Notes: generated by a model from the sequence alone, not told the origin. Numbered from the stretch's first letter, positions 17,437 to 26,421 are shown. The stretch: 64,000 nucleotides of DNA from Haladaptatus sp. DYF46 (GCF_021083305.1 NZ_JAJFAY010000001.1:310001-374000); one strand, 5' to 3'. Translations and numbers: made by a program.

Positions 17437-18105
17437 TCGTCTGCACTCGCTTCTTCCGTGTGACCATTGATAAACCTCTCGAATTTCGTGCCGCCGCGCG
17501 GTGGTGTGACACACTGCTCTCGATGAAATGGATTTTCTCGGTCGGGAGGACGATGGCTCCGGGGACTCGTACACGCCGCTGCTCGCTACGAAGTGATGTT
17601 GGTGTTGCCGTGACTGCAACTACAGACGTCAATGAAACCGCACCGCCACGGCACCGCGACAGCCACACCCTCCCCAACCGACTCCCTCCCCCGCTTCGCT
17701 CCTCCGGTCGTCCCTCGCGCTTGCCAGCAGCCCTCGGATGTGAAATCCTCGGATTGCTGGCGCACGCGCCCACGGCGGTTGGTCGGTATCGCGCGCCGCT
17801 GACTTTCGAGGTGGCGTGTGGTAAGGTGCGGTCGCTGTCGGGTGGGCCTTTCGAGGTCTTCTTCGTAGCTGCTGCAGTCGTAACCCGGAATCCGCACTGT
17901 ACTCGTCGTCTCGAACGCGGTACTCGAATGGAAACCCTTTAAGCCACGAAAACAGAACGCGTCTGTAGGGAACGGCACAGCCGCAAATCCGACTCGTCGT
18001 GAGATTTCACGGCTCTGGGATTGCGGACGTGCAACGTGACTCATGTCACGACTGGCGGAACCCACCGCCAGCGTCAGCGGCTCGTGCAGTTCCTATCCTC
18101 AAACA
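17437..18105. other. Gene-free stretch with a possible dispersed repeat or ncRNA
   Basis: No convincing gene is found in these 669 bases. Open frames here are rich in Arg/Pro/Ser and lack haloarchaeal acidity. The part from about 17600 to 17900 has a run of short C/G-rich blocks (CACCGCCACGGCACCGCGAC) and a hairpin (CCAGCA at 17722 pairing with TGCTGG at 17753). I have an impression, not verified, of similar sequence between genes in other haloarchaea. The end of the stretch is the leader of rpsO. Confidence 0.5.
18035..18050 (+). promoter_or_regulatory. Perfect hairpin CGTGAC-TCAT-GTCACG in the rpsO leader
   Basis: A six-base-pair perfect inverted repeat with a four-base loop ends 55 bases before the rpsO ATG. 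It could be an operator if it is DNA-bound, or an RNA hairpin if transcription starts upstream. Ribosomal protein operons are often controlled by their own products, but that is only a suggestion here. Confidence 0.4.
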
Positions 18106-18570
18106 ATGGCACGAATGCACACCCGACGCCGCGGGTCGTCCGGTTCGGACCGACCAGTGGCAGACGAACCACCGGAGTGGAGCGACGTAGATGCCGACGA
18201 CGTGGAAGACCGCGTCGTCGAACTCGCGGAACAAGGCTACAACCCGAGCGAAATCGGGGGCAAGCTCCGCGACGAGGGCGTGACCGGCACGCCCGTCCCG
18301 AACGTGAAGCTTGCAACGGGCAAGAAAGTAACCGAAATCCTCGAGGAGAACGACGTGGCGAACGAGCTGCCGGAAGACCTCGAGAACCTGATGGTCCGCG
18401 CCGTGCGCCTGCGTGAGCACGTCGACGAGAACCCACAGGACAAGCAGAACAAGCGCGCGCTGCAGAACACCGAGTCGAAGGTTCGCCGTCTGGTCAACTA
18501 CTACCGCGGCGACAAACTCGACGAGGACTTCACGTACACCTACGACAACGCGAAAGAACTCTTCGAATAG
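18106..18570 (+). CDS. rpsO: 30S ribosomal protein S15 (archaeal type)
   Basis: A 154-residue ribosomal protein with the archaeal/eukaryotic N-terminal extension MARMHTRRRGSSGSDRP. The helical N-domain follows (YNPSEIGGKLRDEGVTGTPV), then the conserved core binding 16S rRNA at the central domain (ESKVRRLVNYYR near 126-137). The ATG at 18106 begins the universally conserved MARMHTRRRG; upstream frame is not coding. The next ATG follows the stop directly. The operon continues with a RecJ-like gene, pcc1 and rps3ae. Confidence 0.97.
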   Translation: MARMHTRRRGSSGSDRPVADEPPEWSDVDADDVEDRVVELAEQGYNPSEIGGKLRDEGVTGTPVPNVKLATGKKVTEILEENDVANELPEDLENLMVRAVRLREHVDENPQDKQNKRALQNTESKVRRLVNYYRGDKLDEDFTYTYDNAKELFE

Positions 18571-19734
18571 ATGTCCACGTCCGGTCGAACCGCTTCCGAG
18601 GACGCCCGTTCCGCGAGCGACATCGCCGCGACGCTCCGCGACGCCGACTTCGTTCGGCTCGTCGCGCGGGCCGACGGCGACGCGCTCGCATCGAGCGGTC
18701 TCCTCGCTCGTGCATGCGCGACCGTCGGGATTCCGTTTCAAGTGAGTGTAACCACCTTGCCCGCCCGACGAGTCGATTCACGTGACGACGAACTCGTCGT
18801 CACGGTCGGCGCGAGCGGTGGTGGCGTCTCGCTCCCCGATCGCCCGACGAGCATCGTCGCGTTCGACGTCGCGACCGAACTCGGCGGCAAATCCGACCCG
18901 GTGCTGGCGCTTGCCGGTGCCGTTGCGGCGGGGTGTTCGCCGGGAGCGGACGGGACGGCGCGACTGCTCGAAGCGGCGGACGACCGATTGACGCGACGCC
19001 CCGGCGTTTCGACGCCGACCGAAGACCTCGCCGACGGACTGGCCCATTCGACGCTTTTCCACGCCGGATTCTCCGGGACGGTGGAATCGGTTCAGGCCGA
19101 ACTCGCGGAACTCGGCCTGCCGGTCGAACTCGACGACGACGCCCATCGACGGGTCGCTTCGCTCGTCGCGCTCTCGGTCGCCGGACCGGGGAACGCGACG
19201 CCGCGAGCGGCCGAAACGGTCGAGCGGGCGCTTCGGCCGTACGAGCTTTCGGACGGTCCGTTTGCGACGGTCGGCGGTTACGCCGACGTTCTCGATGCGG
19301 TCTCCCGCGAGCAACCGGGAACCGGCATCGCGCTCGCACTGGGTCACGACGCCCGTGCGCCCGCGCTCGATGCGTGGCGCACGCACGCTGAGACGGCCCA
19401 CGCGACGCTTCGGGAGGCGACGACGGGACGCTACGACGGCCTGTTCGTCGCCCGAACCGACGACGTTCCGGTCGCGACGGCGGCGCGGCTCCTCGGCGAT
19501 TTCAGGTCGCCGGAACCGGTCACGCTGGTCGTCACCGACGACGAAGCGGCCGCGGTCGCCATCGGTGACCGCGGGACGGGTGACTCCGACGTGGACGCCC
19601 CCGACATCGGGGACGCCATGGAACGAGCGGGGTCGCGACTCGGCGGCGACGGAACCGGAACCGAACGGCGGGGCTACGCACGGTTCGACGCGGACGCGAA
19701 GGAGTTCCTTTCGGCGTTCCGGGAGGCACTATGA
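18571..19734 (+). CDS. RecJ-like/DHH-superfamily protein lacking the DHH motif
   Basis: A 387-residue protein in the position where haloarchaeal genomes carry a RecJ-like 'exonuclease' between rpsO and pcc1. I see the fold's general order (RLVARADGDALASSGLLARA resembling the first motif, a late GHDAR-type segment) but no DHH triad. The metal site is therefore probably lost or altered. Inactive RecJ relatives act as Cdc45-like partners of GINS and MCM in archaeal replication; this could be such a scaffold, but a catalytic role is not excluded. It begins immediately after the rpsO stop, and its stop overlaps pcc1 (ATGA). Confidence 0.72.
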   Translation: MSTSGRTASEDARSASDIAATLRDADFVRLVARADGDALASSGLLARACATVGIPFQVSVTTLPARRVDSRDDELVVTVGASGGGVSLPDRPTSIVAFDVATELGGKSDPVLALAGAVAAGCSPGADGTARLLEAADDRLTRRPGVSTPTEDLADGLAHSTLFHAGFSGTVESVQAELAELGLPVELDDDAHRRVASLVALSVAGPGNATPRAAETVERALRPYELSDGPFATVGGYADVLDAVSREQPGTGIALALGHDARAPALDAWRTHAETAHATLREATTGRYDGLFVARTDDVPVATAARLLGDFRSPEPVTLVVTDDEAAAVAIGDRGTGDSDVDAPDIGDAMERAGSRLGGDGTGTERRGYARFDADAKEFLSAFREAL

Positions 19735-19970
19735 GACGAGCGACGATTCGAACGGAGTTGGCGGACGCGGAGCGTATCGCGGCGGCAGTCGTGCCCGACA
19801 ACACGCCCGAAATCGACACGAGCGTGGAGGACGGCGCGATTGTGACGCACATCGAACGCGAAACGACCGGCGGACTCCGGACGACCATCGACGATTACGT
19901 CGTGAACCTCTCGGTGGCAACGAAGGTAGTACAGACGGCAAACCAACACACAAACACGAACTATGAGTGA
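19731..19970 (+). CDS. pcc1: KEOPS complex subunit Pcc1
   Basis: A 79-residue protein matching Pcc1, the small dimerising subunit of KEOPS, which makes the universal t6A modification on ANN-decoding tRNAs. Features are an alpha-beta fold with IRTELADAERIAAAVVPDNT at the start and TTIDDYVVNLSVATKVVQT at the end. Length is typical of archaeal Pcc1. It is coupled on both sides, by ATGA with the RecJ-like gene and by an eight-base overlap with rps3ae. Confidence 0.92.
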   Translation: MRRATIRTELADAERIAAAVVPDNTPEIDTSVEDGAIVTHIERETTGGLRTTIDDYVVNLSVATKVVQTANQHTNTNYE

Positions 19971-20598
19971 ACGATCAGTCTCGAAGAAGTCACAGGAAAA
20001 GCGGTGGTACACCGTCCTCGCTCCCGAGCAGTTCGACCGAGAGGAGCTTGGAACGACCCCCGCAGACGAACCGGACAAGGTGCTCGGACGCACCATCGAA
20101 ACAACGCTCGGCGAACTGACGAACAACGCCAGCGAGAACAACACGAAGTTGGCCTTCAAGATCAACGACGTGGGTAGCGACGCGGCGTACACGGAGTTCG
20201 TTCGACACGAACTCACCCGCGACTACCTCCGCAGCCTCGTCCGCCGCGGTGCCTCGAAGGTCGAGGCGTACGTCACGGTGCTGACCTCGGACGACTACCG
20301 CGTCCAGATTCAGCCCGTCGCCTTCACGACGAAGAAGGCGGACCACAGCCAGGAGAAGGCCATCCGCCGCACGATGATCGACATCGTGCAGGAGTCCGCG
20401 AAGGACCACACCTTCCAGGACCTCATCGACGGCGTCGTCGAAGGTCGCCTCTCCAGCGCGATTTACGGCGAGGCCAAGACGATTTACCCGCTTCGCCGCG
20501 TCGAAATCCAGAAAGCGACGCTGGAAGCCCACCCCGACGAGGTCGCCGAGGAAGAGGAGACCTCCGTGGACGTGGACGAGGAAGAAGCCGAAGTCTAA
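19963..20598 (+). CDS. rps3ae: 30S ribosomal protein S3Ae (eS1)
   Basis: A 211-residue archaeal/eukaryotic small-subunit protein with the family blocks KKSQEKRWYTVLAPEQFDRE, LGRTIETTLGELT and VRRGASKVEAYVTVLTSDDYRVQIQPVAFT. It sits near the mRNA exit side of the 30S platform. It ends in a long Glu/Asp/Val-rich tail, a halophilic feature. It is the last gene of the rpsO operon and overlaps pcc1 by eight bases. Confidence 0.97.
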   Translation: MSERSVSKKSQEKRWYTVLAPEQFDREELGTTPADEPDKVLGRTIETTLGELTNNASENNTKLAFKINDVGSDAAYTEFVRHELTRDYLRSLVRRGASKVEAYVTVLTSDDYRVQIQPVAFTTKKADHSQEKAIRRTMIDIVQESAKDHTFQDLIDGVVEGRLSSAIYGEAKTIYPLRRVEIQKATLEAHPDEVAEEEETSVDVDEEEAEV

Positions 20599-20650
20599 CG
20601 ACGACGCTTTGCGTTTCGTTTTTTGAAACCCGACCGGCGAGAGACGTCCC

Positions 20651-21091
20651 TTATTTTTCCGTGACGACGACGACGCCGGACATGCCCGCTTTCTCGTGTG
20701 GGATACAGAAGTAGGCGTAGTTTCCGGGCACGGTAAACGTGTGTTCGTACGTTCGCCCTTGGTCGACCGCACCCTTTCCTTGGGTCCACGCGTCGCGTGC
20801 CGCCCGTTCGGTGTCGTAGCCACCGGACGCGAAGTAGTCGGCATCGTCCGGAATGCCGTCCTCGTAGGCGGTGACGCTGTGGCGTCGCATGCCGGTGTTC
20901 TTCCAGATGACGGTGGTTCCGGCTTTCACCTCGAACTTCGTCGGATGGAACGCCATCGCACTCATCCCGATGTCGAAGTCGTCGCCCGAGGTGGACCCGG
21001 ACCCGGATCCCATGTTCATCACGCTCGAACACCCTGCCAAGGTGGCGGATGTCGCGCCGACGACCCCGGCCAAAAACGCTCGGCGGTTCAT
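20651..21091 (-). CDS. Halocyanin-like blue copper lipoprotein
   Basis: A 146-residue exported electron carrier. The start MNRRAFLAGVVGATSATLAGC combines a Tat motif with a lipobox (LAGC, Cys 21-22), so it is likely anchored by a lipid outside the membrane. The mature domain has plastocyanin-type copper ligands: His in MRRHSVT, then Cys, His and Met in YFCIPHEKAGM near the C-terminus. The family shuttles electrons between respiratory complexes. It is transcribed away from rps3ae, alone. Confidence 0.92.
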   Translation of the reverse strand: MNRRAFLAGVVGATSATLAGCSSVMNMGSGSGSTSGDDFDIGMSAMAFHPTKFEVKAGTTVIWKNTGMRRHSVTAYEDGIPDDADYFASGGYDTERAARDAWTQGKGAVDQGRTYEHTFTVPGNYAYFCIPHEKAGMSGVVVVTEK

Positions 21092-21172
21092 GGCTCACGT
21101 TCGGTCTTCCCGGCGTATATGTCTCTCGAAACGCGGGTCAGTGCGAAACGGCAAACGAAGTCGAGTTCGTCC

Positions 21173-21598
21173 TCAGCAGCGCTCCTCGCAGATTCGGTCG
21201 ATGATTCGACCGGTCGAGAGGAGTTCGCCCTCGTCGGAGTCCAGCGGCGAGGCGCGTCGGACGACGCAGTCGATACCGCGGCGGTCGAGTTCGGCCTCGA
21301 TGGCGTCGTCGTCGTGGTGCTGGTCGTAGCCCAACACGATGATGTCCGGGTCGAGTTCCTCGATGGGGACGAAGATGTCCTCCGGGTGGCCGACGACCGC
21401 GTCGTCCACGACGCCGAGCGCCTCTATCATGTCCCGCCGTTGACGATTCGGCAGAATCGGCGGTTGCTTGTGCGTTACGTTCTCCCGGCGGGCGATGATG
21501 ACCGACAGTCGGTCGCCCATCGCCGCGGCGTCGCGGAGGTAGTGGACGTGGCCGGGATGAAGGATGTCGAAGGTTCCCTGTGCGAGTACGTGTGTCAC
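21173..21598 (-). CDS. ribL: Archaeal FAD synthase (cytidylyltransferase family)
   Basis: A 141-residue nucleotidyltransferase that should join AMP to FMN to make FAD. The signature is [20 protein letters not shown] with HPGH (HxGH), then the C-terminal GRIIDRI part of the ISSTR-like motif. Its Cys-containing end CEERC resembles RibL, where Cys residues affect activity. The GTG at 21598 lies in a GTGA overlap with the JAMM gene; the longer upstream frame overlaps that gene and is not coding. The two genes form a coupled pair. Confidence 0.9.
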   Translation of the reverse strand: MTHVLAQGTFDILHPGHVHYLRDAAAMGDRLSVIIARRENVTHKQPPILPNRQRRDMIEALGVVDDAVVGHPEDIFVPIEELDPDIIVLGYDQHHDDDAIEAELDRRGIDCVVRRASPLDSDEGELLSTGRIIDRICEERC

Positions 21599-22083
21599 TT
21601 GTCTTGCAGCTCCTCGTCGATGTCCGCCTGCGTGAAGTCGAAGAACGATTCCGCTTCGGGGAGTTCGACGTCGAGGACGTCGAGCCGTTGTGGGTTCCCC
21701 TTTCGGTCGAACGCCTGCCAACTCTTCCGCTCGTAGGGTGCGCCGATGATGATGTGGACGGTCCCTTTCTGGAACGTCCCCAAATCCGTGTCGCTCGGCC
21801 TGAGAACGCCGTTCGGGTGCGAGTGTACCGAGCCGACGGCCCTGATGTCGTTGGGGATGGTGCTCGTCTTCACCGTCGCGCTGACGCTGTTCGACTCGGT
21901 GCCGGGCATGACGAGTACGTCGGTGATGACGAGACCCTCGCGGTCGAGGCCGAGTTTCCTCGCCTCCTCGCCGCGGAGATAGCCCATGTACTCGTTCGGA
22001 TGGGCATCGCGGGAGGCTTCGAGGGCGAACGTGAGTGCGCCCTCCGCGATGCCGAGAATTTCGTTCGACCGGAACAGCCGCAT
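21595..22083 (-). CDS. JAMM/MPN (Mov34/PAD-1) metalloprotease, JAMM1-like
   Basis: A 162-residue single-domain JAMM protease. The metal site is intact: Glu in YMGYLRGEE (about 32), then [14 protein letters not shown] (about 84-97) with both His, the Ser and the Asp. Haloarchaeal JAMM1 removes ubiquitin-like SAMP proteins from conjugates; this protein is the same size and architecture, so desampylase activity is the best guess. The start [15 protein letters not shown] was chosen for conservation; the frame upstream to 22263 is not coding. It is coupled to ribL. Confidence 0.88.
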   Translation of the reverse strand: MRLFRSNEILGIAEGALTFALEASRDAHPNEYMGYLRGEEARKLGLDREGLVITDVLVMPGTESNSVSATVKTSTIPNDIRAVGSVHSHPNGVLRPSDTDLGTFQKGTVHIIIGAPYERKSWQAFDRKGNPQRLDVLDVELPEAESFFDFTQADIDEELQDK

Positions 22084-22232
22084 GTGATACACTCCGACCG
22101 CCCGCGTTCTAAACGTTGCGAAGGGAACGGCGCGGTGTGGGACGATTCCGACTACGGAGCCGTGTTCGCGAACGAGCGGTCGAGAGCGACCCGAAACGAA
22201 TCGGTTCGCGGCCGGAACGCAGTTGCAAAGCG

Positions 22233-22240
22233 TTAAAAAT
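22233..22240 (+). promoter_or_regulatory. TATA box for the DHH phosphoesterase gene
   Basis: TTAAAAAT sits with its centre about 28 bases before the ATG at 22265. This is the spacing expected for a haloarchaeal leaderless transcript and supports that start. Confidence 0.6.
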
Positions 22241-22264
22241 AGCGCGGCCGAAAGGACGCACAAG

Positions 22265-24175
22265 ATGAACTCCTCTCAAGACGGTCCCGATGGTGGACCG
22301 GATACCCCCGTCGTCTACGAACTCGCGGCGGACTGTACTCTCTCCGACACGTCCGAAGGAGAACTGTATCACGCCGTCGTCAACGGTGTCGTCGATTACG
22401 GCGTCTTCGTCGACCTCTCCGACTCGGTCTCCGGTCTCGTTCACGAATCGAATCTCTCTACGTCGTACGACGTCGGCGACGAACTCGTCGTCGAACTCGT
22501 CGAAGTCCGGGACAACGGCGACCTGAGTTTCACGCCGGCCGATGCCGACGATGCCGAAACCGTCGCCGTCGCCCACGAGTACGAAGTCGCCGAAACCGGA
22601 ACACTCTCCGAACAGATCGGCGATACCGTTCACCTCGAAGGCGAAGTCGTTCAGATAAAACAGACGGGCGGCCCGACGATATTCCACGTGAGCGACCACA
22701 CGGGCATCGTCCCCTGTGCCGCCTTCGAGGAAGCGGGCGTCCGCGCGTATCCCGAAATCGATATCGAGGACCTCGTTCACCTCGTCGGCGTCGTCGAGGA
22801 ACGCGAAGGGTCCCTCCAAGTCGAGGTCACGTCGCTCACCGCGTTGGAGGGCGAGGAAGAGGACGTCGTCCGCGACAGAATCGAGACGGCGCTCGACGAG
22901 CGAGCGGAACCGCACGACGTGGAGCCGCTCATCGAATGGCCAGCGCTGGAACAACTGTTCCCCGATCTCCGGGAAATCGCAAAACAGCTCCGCCGTACGG
23001 TCCTCGAAAGCCGACCGATTCGCGTTCGTCACCACGCCGACGGCGACGGAATGTGTGCCAGCCTCCCGGTCGAACTCGCGCTCCAGCGATTCATCGAGGA
23101 GACCCACCAAGCGCCCGAGGCGAAGCGTCACCTGTTCAAGCGTCTGCCGAGCAAGGCACCGTTCTACGAGATGGAGGACGTGACCCGCGACCTGAACTTC
23201 GCGCTCGAAGATCAGGCCCGACACGGCCAGAAACTCCCGCTCCTGCTCATGCTCGACAACGGGAGCACGGAGGAGGACGTTCCCGCGTACGCCAACCTCG
23301 CACACTACGACATCCCGATTCTCGTGGTCGACCACCACCACCCCGACCCGGAAGCCGTGGACCCGTACGTCGACGGCCACGTCAACCCGTACCTCTACGA
23401 CGAGGATTACCGCATCACGACGGGGATGATGTGCGTCGAACTCGCGCGGATGATTTCGCCGGATATCACGGACGAACTACGCCACGTTCCCGCCGTTGCC
23501 GGAATCTCCGACCGCTCCAAGGCGGACGCGATGACGAAATACGTCGAACTCGCCGAATCCGAGGGCTACGACGAGACGTTCCTCTCCGACATGGGCGAAG
23601 CGCTCGATTACGGGGCGTTCTGGCTGAAGTACGACCCCGGACGCAACCTCATCAACGACGTGCTCAACGTCGGCTGTGACGACGAGGAACGCCACCGGGA
23701 ACTCGTCTCGTTCCTCTCGGAGCGCGCCGAGGCCGATACCGAACGGCAACTCGACGCCGCGATGCCGCACGTCAAACACGAACGATTGGCGAGCGAGGCG
23801 CACCTCTACCGCGTGGACGTGGAAAACCACGCCTACCGCTTTACCTACCCGCCGCCAGGAAAGACGACCGGCGAAATCCACGACCGCAAGGTCAAGGAGA
23901 CGGGCGAACCCGTCATCACCATCGGCTACGGGCCGGACTTCGCCGTCCTTCGAAGCGACGGCGTCCGCCTCGACATCCCCGAGATGGTCACGGAACTCAA
24001 CGAGGAAATCGTCGGCGGCGGCGTCAGCGGCGGCGGCCACCTCGTCGTCGGGAGCATCAAGTTCGTCAAGGGAATGCGCGAGCAGGTTCTCGACGCACTC
24101 GTCGAAAAGATGGCCGACGCGGAACTCGACGAGGACCTCCAGAGCACGACGGTCGGACACCAGCAGGACGACTGA
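22265..24175 (+). CDS. DHH-family nucleic-acid phosphoesterase with S1 and OB domains (RecJ-like)
   Basis: A 636-residue archaeal RecJ-type nuclease. Order of domains: an S1 RNA-binding domain (about 30-92, VVDYGVFVDLSDSVSGLVHES), an OB-fold (about 115-185), then DHH with RHHADGDG (about 255-262) and VVDHHHPDP (about 350-358). DHHA1 ends with GGGVSGGGHLVVGS (about 580-593). All metal-binding motifs are present, so an active manganese-dependent exonuclease or oligonucleotide phosphatase is likely, unlike the RecJ-like protein at 18571. It is divergent from the JAMM/ribL pair. Confidence 0.92.
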   Translation: MNSSQDGPDGGPDTPVVYELAADCTLSDTSEGELYHAVVNGVVDYGVFVDLSDSVSGLVHESNLSTSYDVGDELVVELVEVRDNGDLSFTPADADDAETVAVAHEYEVAETGTLSEQIGDTVHLEGEVVQIKQTGGPTIFHVSDHTGIVPCAAFEEAGVRAYPEIDIEDLVHLVGVVEEREGSLQVEVTSLTALEGEEEDVVRDRIETALDERAEPHDVEPLIEWPALEQLFPDLREIAKQLRRTVLESRPIRVRHHADGDGMCASLPVELALQRFIEETHQAPEAKRHLFKRLPSKAPFYEMEDVTRDLNFALEDQARHGQKLPLLLMLDNGSTEEDVPAYANLAHYDIPILVVDHHHPDPEAVDPYVDGHVNPYLYDEDYRITTGMMCVELARMISPDITDELRHVPAVAGISDRSKADAMTKYVELAESEGYDETFLSDMGEALDYGAFWLKYDPGRNLINDVLNVGCDDEERHRELVSFLSERAEADTERQLDAAMPHVKHERLASEAHLYRVDVENHAYRFTYPPPGKTTGEIHDRKVKETGEPVITIGYGPDFAVLRSDGVRLDIPEMVTELNEEIVGGGVSGGGHLVVGSIKFVKGMREQVLDALVEKMADAELDEDLQSTTVGHQQDD

Positions 24176-24187
24176 CGCTTTCGACGG

Positions 24188-25873
24188 TCAGCGTTCGAAC
24201 CGAATCTCACGTTTTGCGATCCAAATCGCACCAGCGACGCCGATAGCGACGAACCCGGCGAGACCGACGGGGAACGTGTTTTCGTTCGTTCCCCAGTCCG
24301 CACCGAAGACGCGGGTATAATATGCACCGGCCGCATCGCCGTGGAGGACGACGGCGACTTCCCGGTTCTCGCGGGCGGAGTGGTTGTTCCAGTTGAGACT
24401 GCCGACGACGACGTGGCGTTCGTCCACGACGACGCCTTTGGCGTGAATCTTCTCGTACCCGTCCGGTCGGGCGAGTTTCGCTTGCAGGGGTAGCCCCTCC
24501 GCGTCCGCCCGTTCGTTCAGCCAGTCCACGACTCGCCGGTTATCCTCGCTGACGTACCACGCGCTACCGAGCAGGATTCGAACCTCGACGCCGCGACGGG
24601 CGGCGGCCAACGTCGCGCGGACGAACGGTTGGTCGATGCCGCCCGCCGTCATCTGCTGGACGGAAATTGAGTCGTTCGCCGAGCGGAGGAGCGAGAGGAC
24701 GCCCGATTCGGCGTTATCCGGTGCGGTGAGCACGTCCACCGAATCGACGGACACGCGTTTCGCGGGGAATCGCGTGGGATAGCTCTCGTTCGCGGGCGTC
24801 ACAGGATTGAACGTCCGTCCCCTCCGAAAATCCGCCCACGAAACCGTGTCGTTCCACGACGTGTCGGCGACGAACACTTCGCGGAGGTCGGTTGCGGCGT
24901 CGCCACCGACGACGACGCCCCACCCGCGACTGGCGTGACCGCCGACGCCCGCCGGTTTCCAGTTTTCCGTCATCACGACCGCCTCGTCGTCCGCGATGGC
25001 GTATTTCGCGTGATGGAAGTCGTACCGACCCCGTTCTCCGCCGATCACTTCGACGGTGACGCCGTTTCTCGTGAGTCCATCGAGAACCGTCGCCTCGCGA
25101 TTCGAGATACCGCCGACCGGCGCGTCGTCGACGACGACGTGGACGTTCACACCCCGGTTTTTCGCCGCGACGAGCAGGTCCGCGATGCGACGGGACGTGA
25201 ACGAGTATCCGGCGAGGAGGATGCGACGGTTCGCGTTCCGAAGCGTTTCGACCGGGACTTCGGGATCGTCCGGGAGTACGAACACCCGAGCGCTCGTGGC
25301 CCCCGACCGGGAGATGGAGAAATTCGTCGCGCCCAGCGGTCGCCACTCCTCGGCCTTCGGTCGCCAATACTCGCCCTCCGGGGCATCGACGTAGCGAACC
25401 GAATCCACGCGCCCCCGCGTGGAGTTCCATTCGGTAGCTTCGCCACTCTCATCGATTTCGACGGTCGTTTCTCGTCGCAGCGTGATCGTCTCGCCCGAGT
25501 TCGCGAGCGAGAGGTTCGAAAGGGAAAGGGTACGAAGCGGAGTGAGGGACTCGGTACGGTTCGGGGCCGTGGAGAACGCGACCCGTCCCGAAACGGTCCG
25601 CGCGGGCAGGCGAGCGGTCGATTCGTCGTCGGAAAGCGTCCACCCCGAGAGGTTCGTCTCGTTCGGGAACGAGACGACGACGAACTCGCCGACGTCGTCC
25701 ATCGCCACGGGGTTCGGATAGACGGCGACGATGGTCGGCAAGCGGGTCGATGGCAGGGCGGACGGTGCCGATTCTGGGGGTGTTCTCGCCGTCCGAATCG
25801 GGGCTGCTGGCGTCGCCGACGCTGGGACGGAGGCGAGTACCAAGAGGGCCGCGAACGCGACTTTGGCGAACAC
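24188..25873 (-). CDS. Secreted phospholipase D-like protein with lamin-tail domain
   Basis: A 561-residue surface protein. It has a Sec-type signal peptide (FAKVAFAALLVLASVPASA, GTG start), then a lamin-tail/LTD-like beta domain (about 45-150). Two phospholipase D half-sites follow: FHHAKYAIADDE near 287-298 and IHAKGVVVDERH near 476-487, both HxKxxxxD. A C-terminal membrane helix (VGLAGFVAIGVAGAIWIA) plus a basic end would anchor it with the enzyme outside. It may cut phosphodiester bonds in lipids or extracellular DNA. It is convergent with the DHH gene, 12 bases apart. Confidence 0.88.
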   Translation of the reverse strand: MFAKVAFAALLVLASVPASATPAAPIRTARTPPESAPSALPSTRLPTIVAVYPNPVAMDDVGEFVVVSFPNETNLSGWTLSDDESTARLPARTVSGRVAFSTAPNRTESLTPLRTLSLSNLSLANSGETITLRRETTVEIDESGEATEWNSTRGRVDSVRYVDAPEGEYWRPKAEEWRPLGATNFSISRSGATSARVFVLPDDPEVPVETLRNANRRILLAGYSFTSRRIADLLVAAKNRGVNVHVVVDDAPVGGISNREATVLDGLTRNGVTVEVIGGERGRYDFHHAKYAIADDEAVVMTENWKPAGVGGHASRGWGVVVGGDAATDLREVFVADTSWNDTVSWADFRRGRTFNPVTPANESYPTRFPAKRVSVDSVDVLTAPDNAESGVLSLLRSANDSISVQQMTAGGIDQPFVRATLAAARRGVEVRILLGSAWYVSEDNRRVVDWLNERADAEGLPLQAKLARPDGYEKIHAKGVVVDERHVVVGSLNWNNHSARENREVAVVLHGDAAGAYYTRVFGADWGTNENTFPVGLAGFVAIGVAGAIWIAKREIRFER

Positions 25874-25949
25874 GGGAGGTTCTGGTTTCGTCTTCCAATA
25901 TAAACGCTCGGAGCGGTGGATTTTTGTCCGCTACCTTCGCCTTACCAGT

Positions 25950-26195
25950 ATGGTCGACGTTCCGATTATACTCGAACTGGCGGGCTATGCGTTGGGTGCT
26001 GTCGGCGCGGTTCTCGTCTTCTTCGAGTTCTTCCAGATACCGAACTACATCGAGTACGACCCGGACTACAACGATTACACCCTCGATATCTCTCCGATGG
26101 AGGTAAAACAGCACACGTGGATCGGGCGCGTCGGCGCGTTCTGCATCGCCGTCGCGTTCGCACTGGAGTTCTTCGCGACGTTCCTCGCTCAGTGA
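25950..26195 (+). CDS. Small two-helix membrane protein
   Basis: An 81-residue protein with two membrane helices (ILELAGYALGAVGAVLVFFEFF and GAFCIAVAFALEFFATFLAQ) joined by an acidic, Tyr-rich loop (YIEYDPDYNDYTLDI). The pattern recurs in small conserved haloarchaeal membrane proteins. The ATG at 25950 begins the hydrophobic part; the longer frame is antisense to the PLD-like gene. Its last seven bases overlap a convergent micro-gene. Function unknown. Confidence 0.65.
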   Translation: MVDVPIILELAGYALGAVGAVLVFFEFFQIPNYIEYDPDYNDYTLDISPMEVKQHTWIGRVGAFCIAVAFALEFFATFLAQ

Positions 26196-26341
26196 GCGGG
26201 GTGGACGATTTCCGCACAGGACGGGCATTCGGCGAACCGTTCCTGCCCTTCGTTGGTGTCGTACTCTATCAGAAGATAGCCACTGGTAATGGTTCCTCCA
26301 CAGTTCGGACACGTCCCAAGCCGGGCAGATTTGGTCGCCAT
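26189..26341 (-). CDS. Micro zinc-ribbon protein (DUF7837-like)
   Basis: A 50-residue protein beginning MATKSARLGTCPNCGGTITS. Two CPxC pairs, CPNC and CPSC, should bind one zinc ion, and GYLLIEYDTNEGQERFAEC forms the beta arm between them. The compactness, the paired CPxC motifs and acidic loop are typical of haloarchaeal micro-proteins. It converges on the preceding membrane-protein gene with a seven-base overlap. No function can be assigned. Confidence 0.75.
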   Translation of the reverse strand: MATKSARLGTCPNCGGTITSGYLLIEYDTNEGQERFAECPSCAEIVHPAH

Positions 26342-26421
26342 GAACCTCTCGGTCCAAAAACGGGTTCGATATACTTCGTTATTGACCGATTACGCGTCGG
26401 CAAGGGATGCTTACCGGCCGA

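Noticed and set aside
17460..17942. Possible 160-codon gene after tRNA-Ala
   Set aside because: Arg/Pro-rich translation, no family, inside a repeat-like region; codon use unlike the neighbours.
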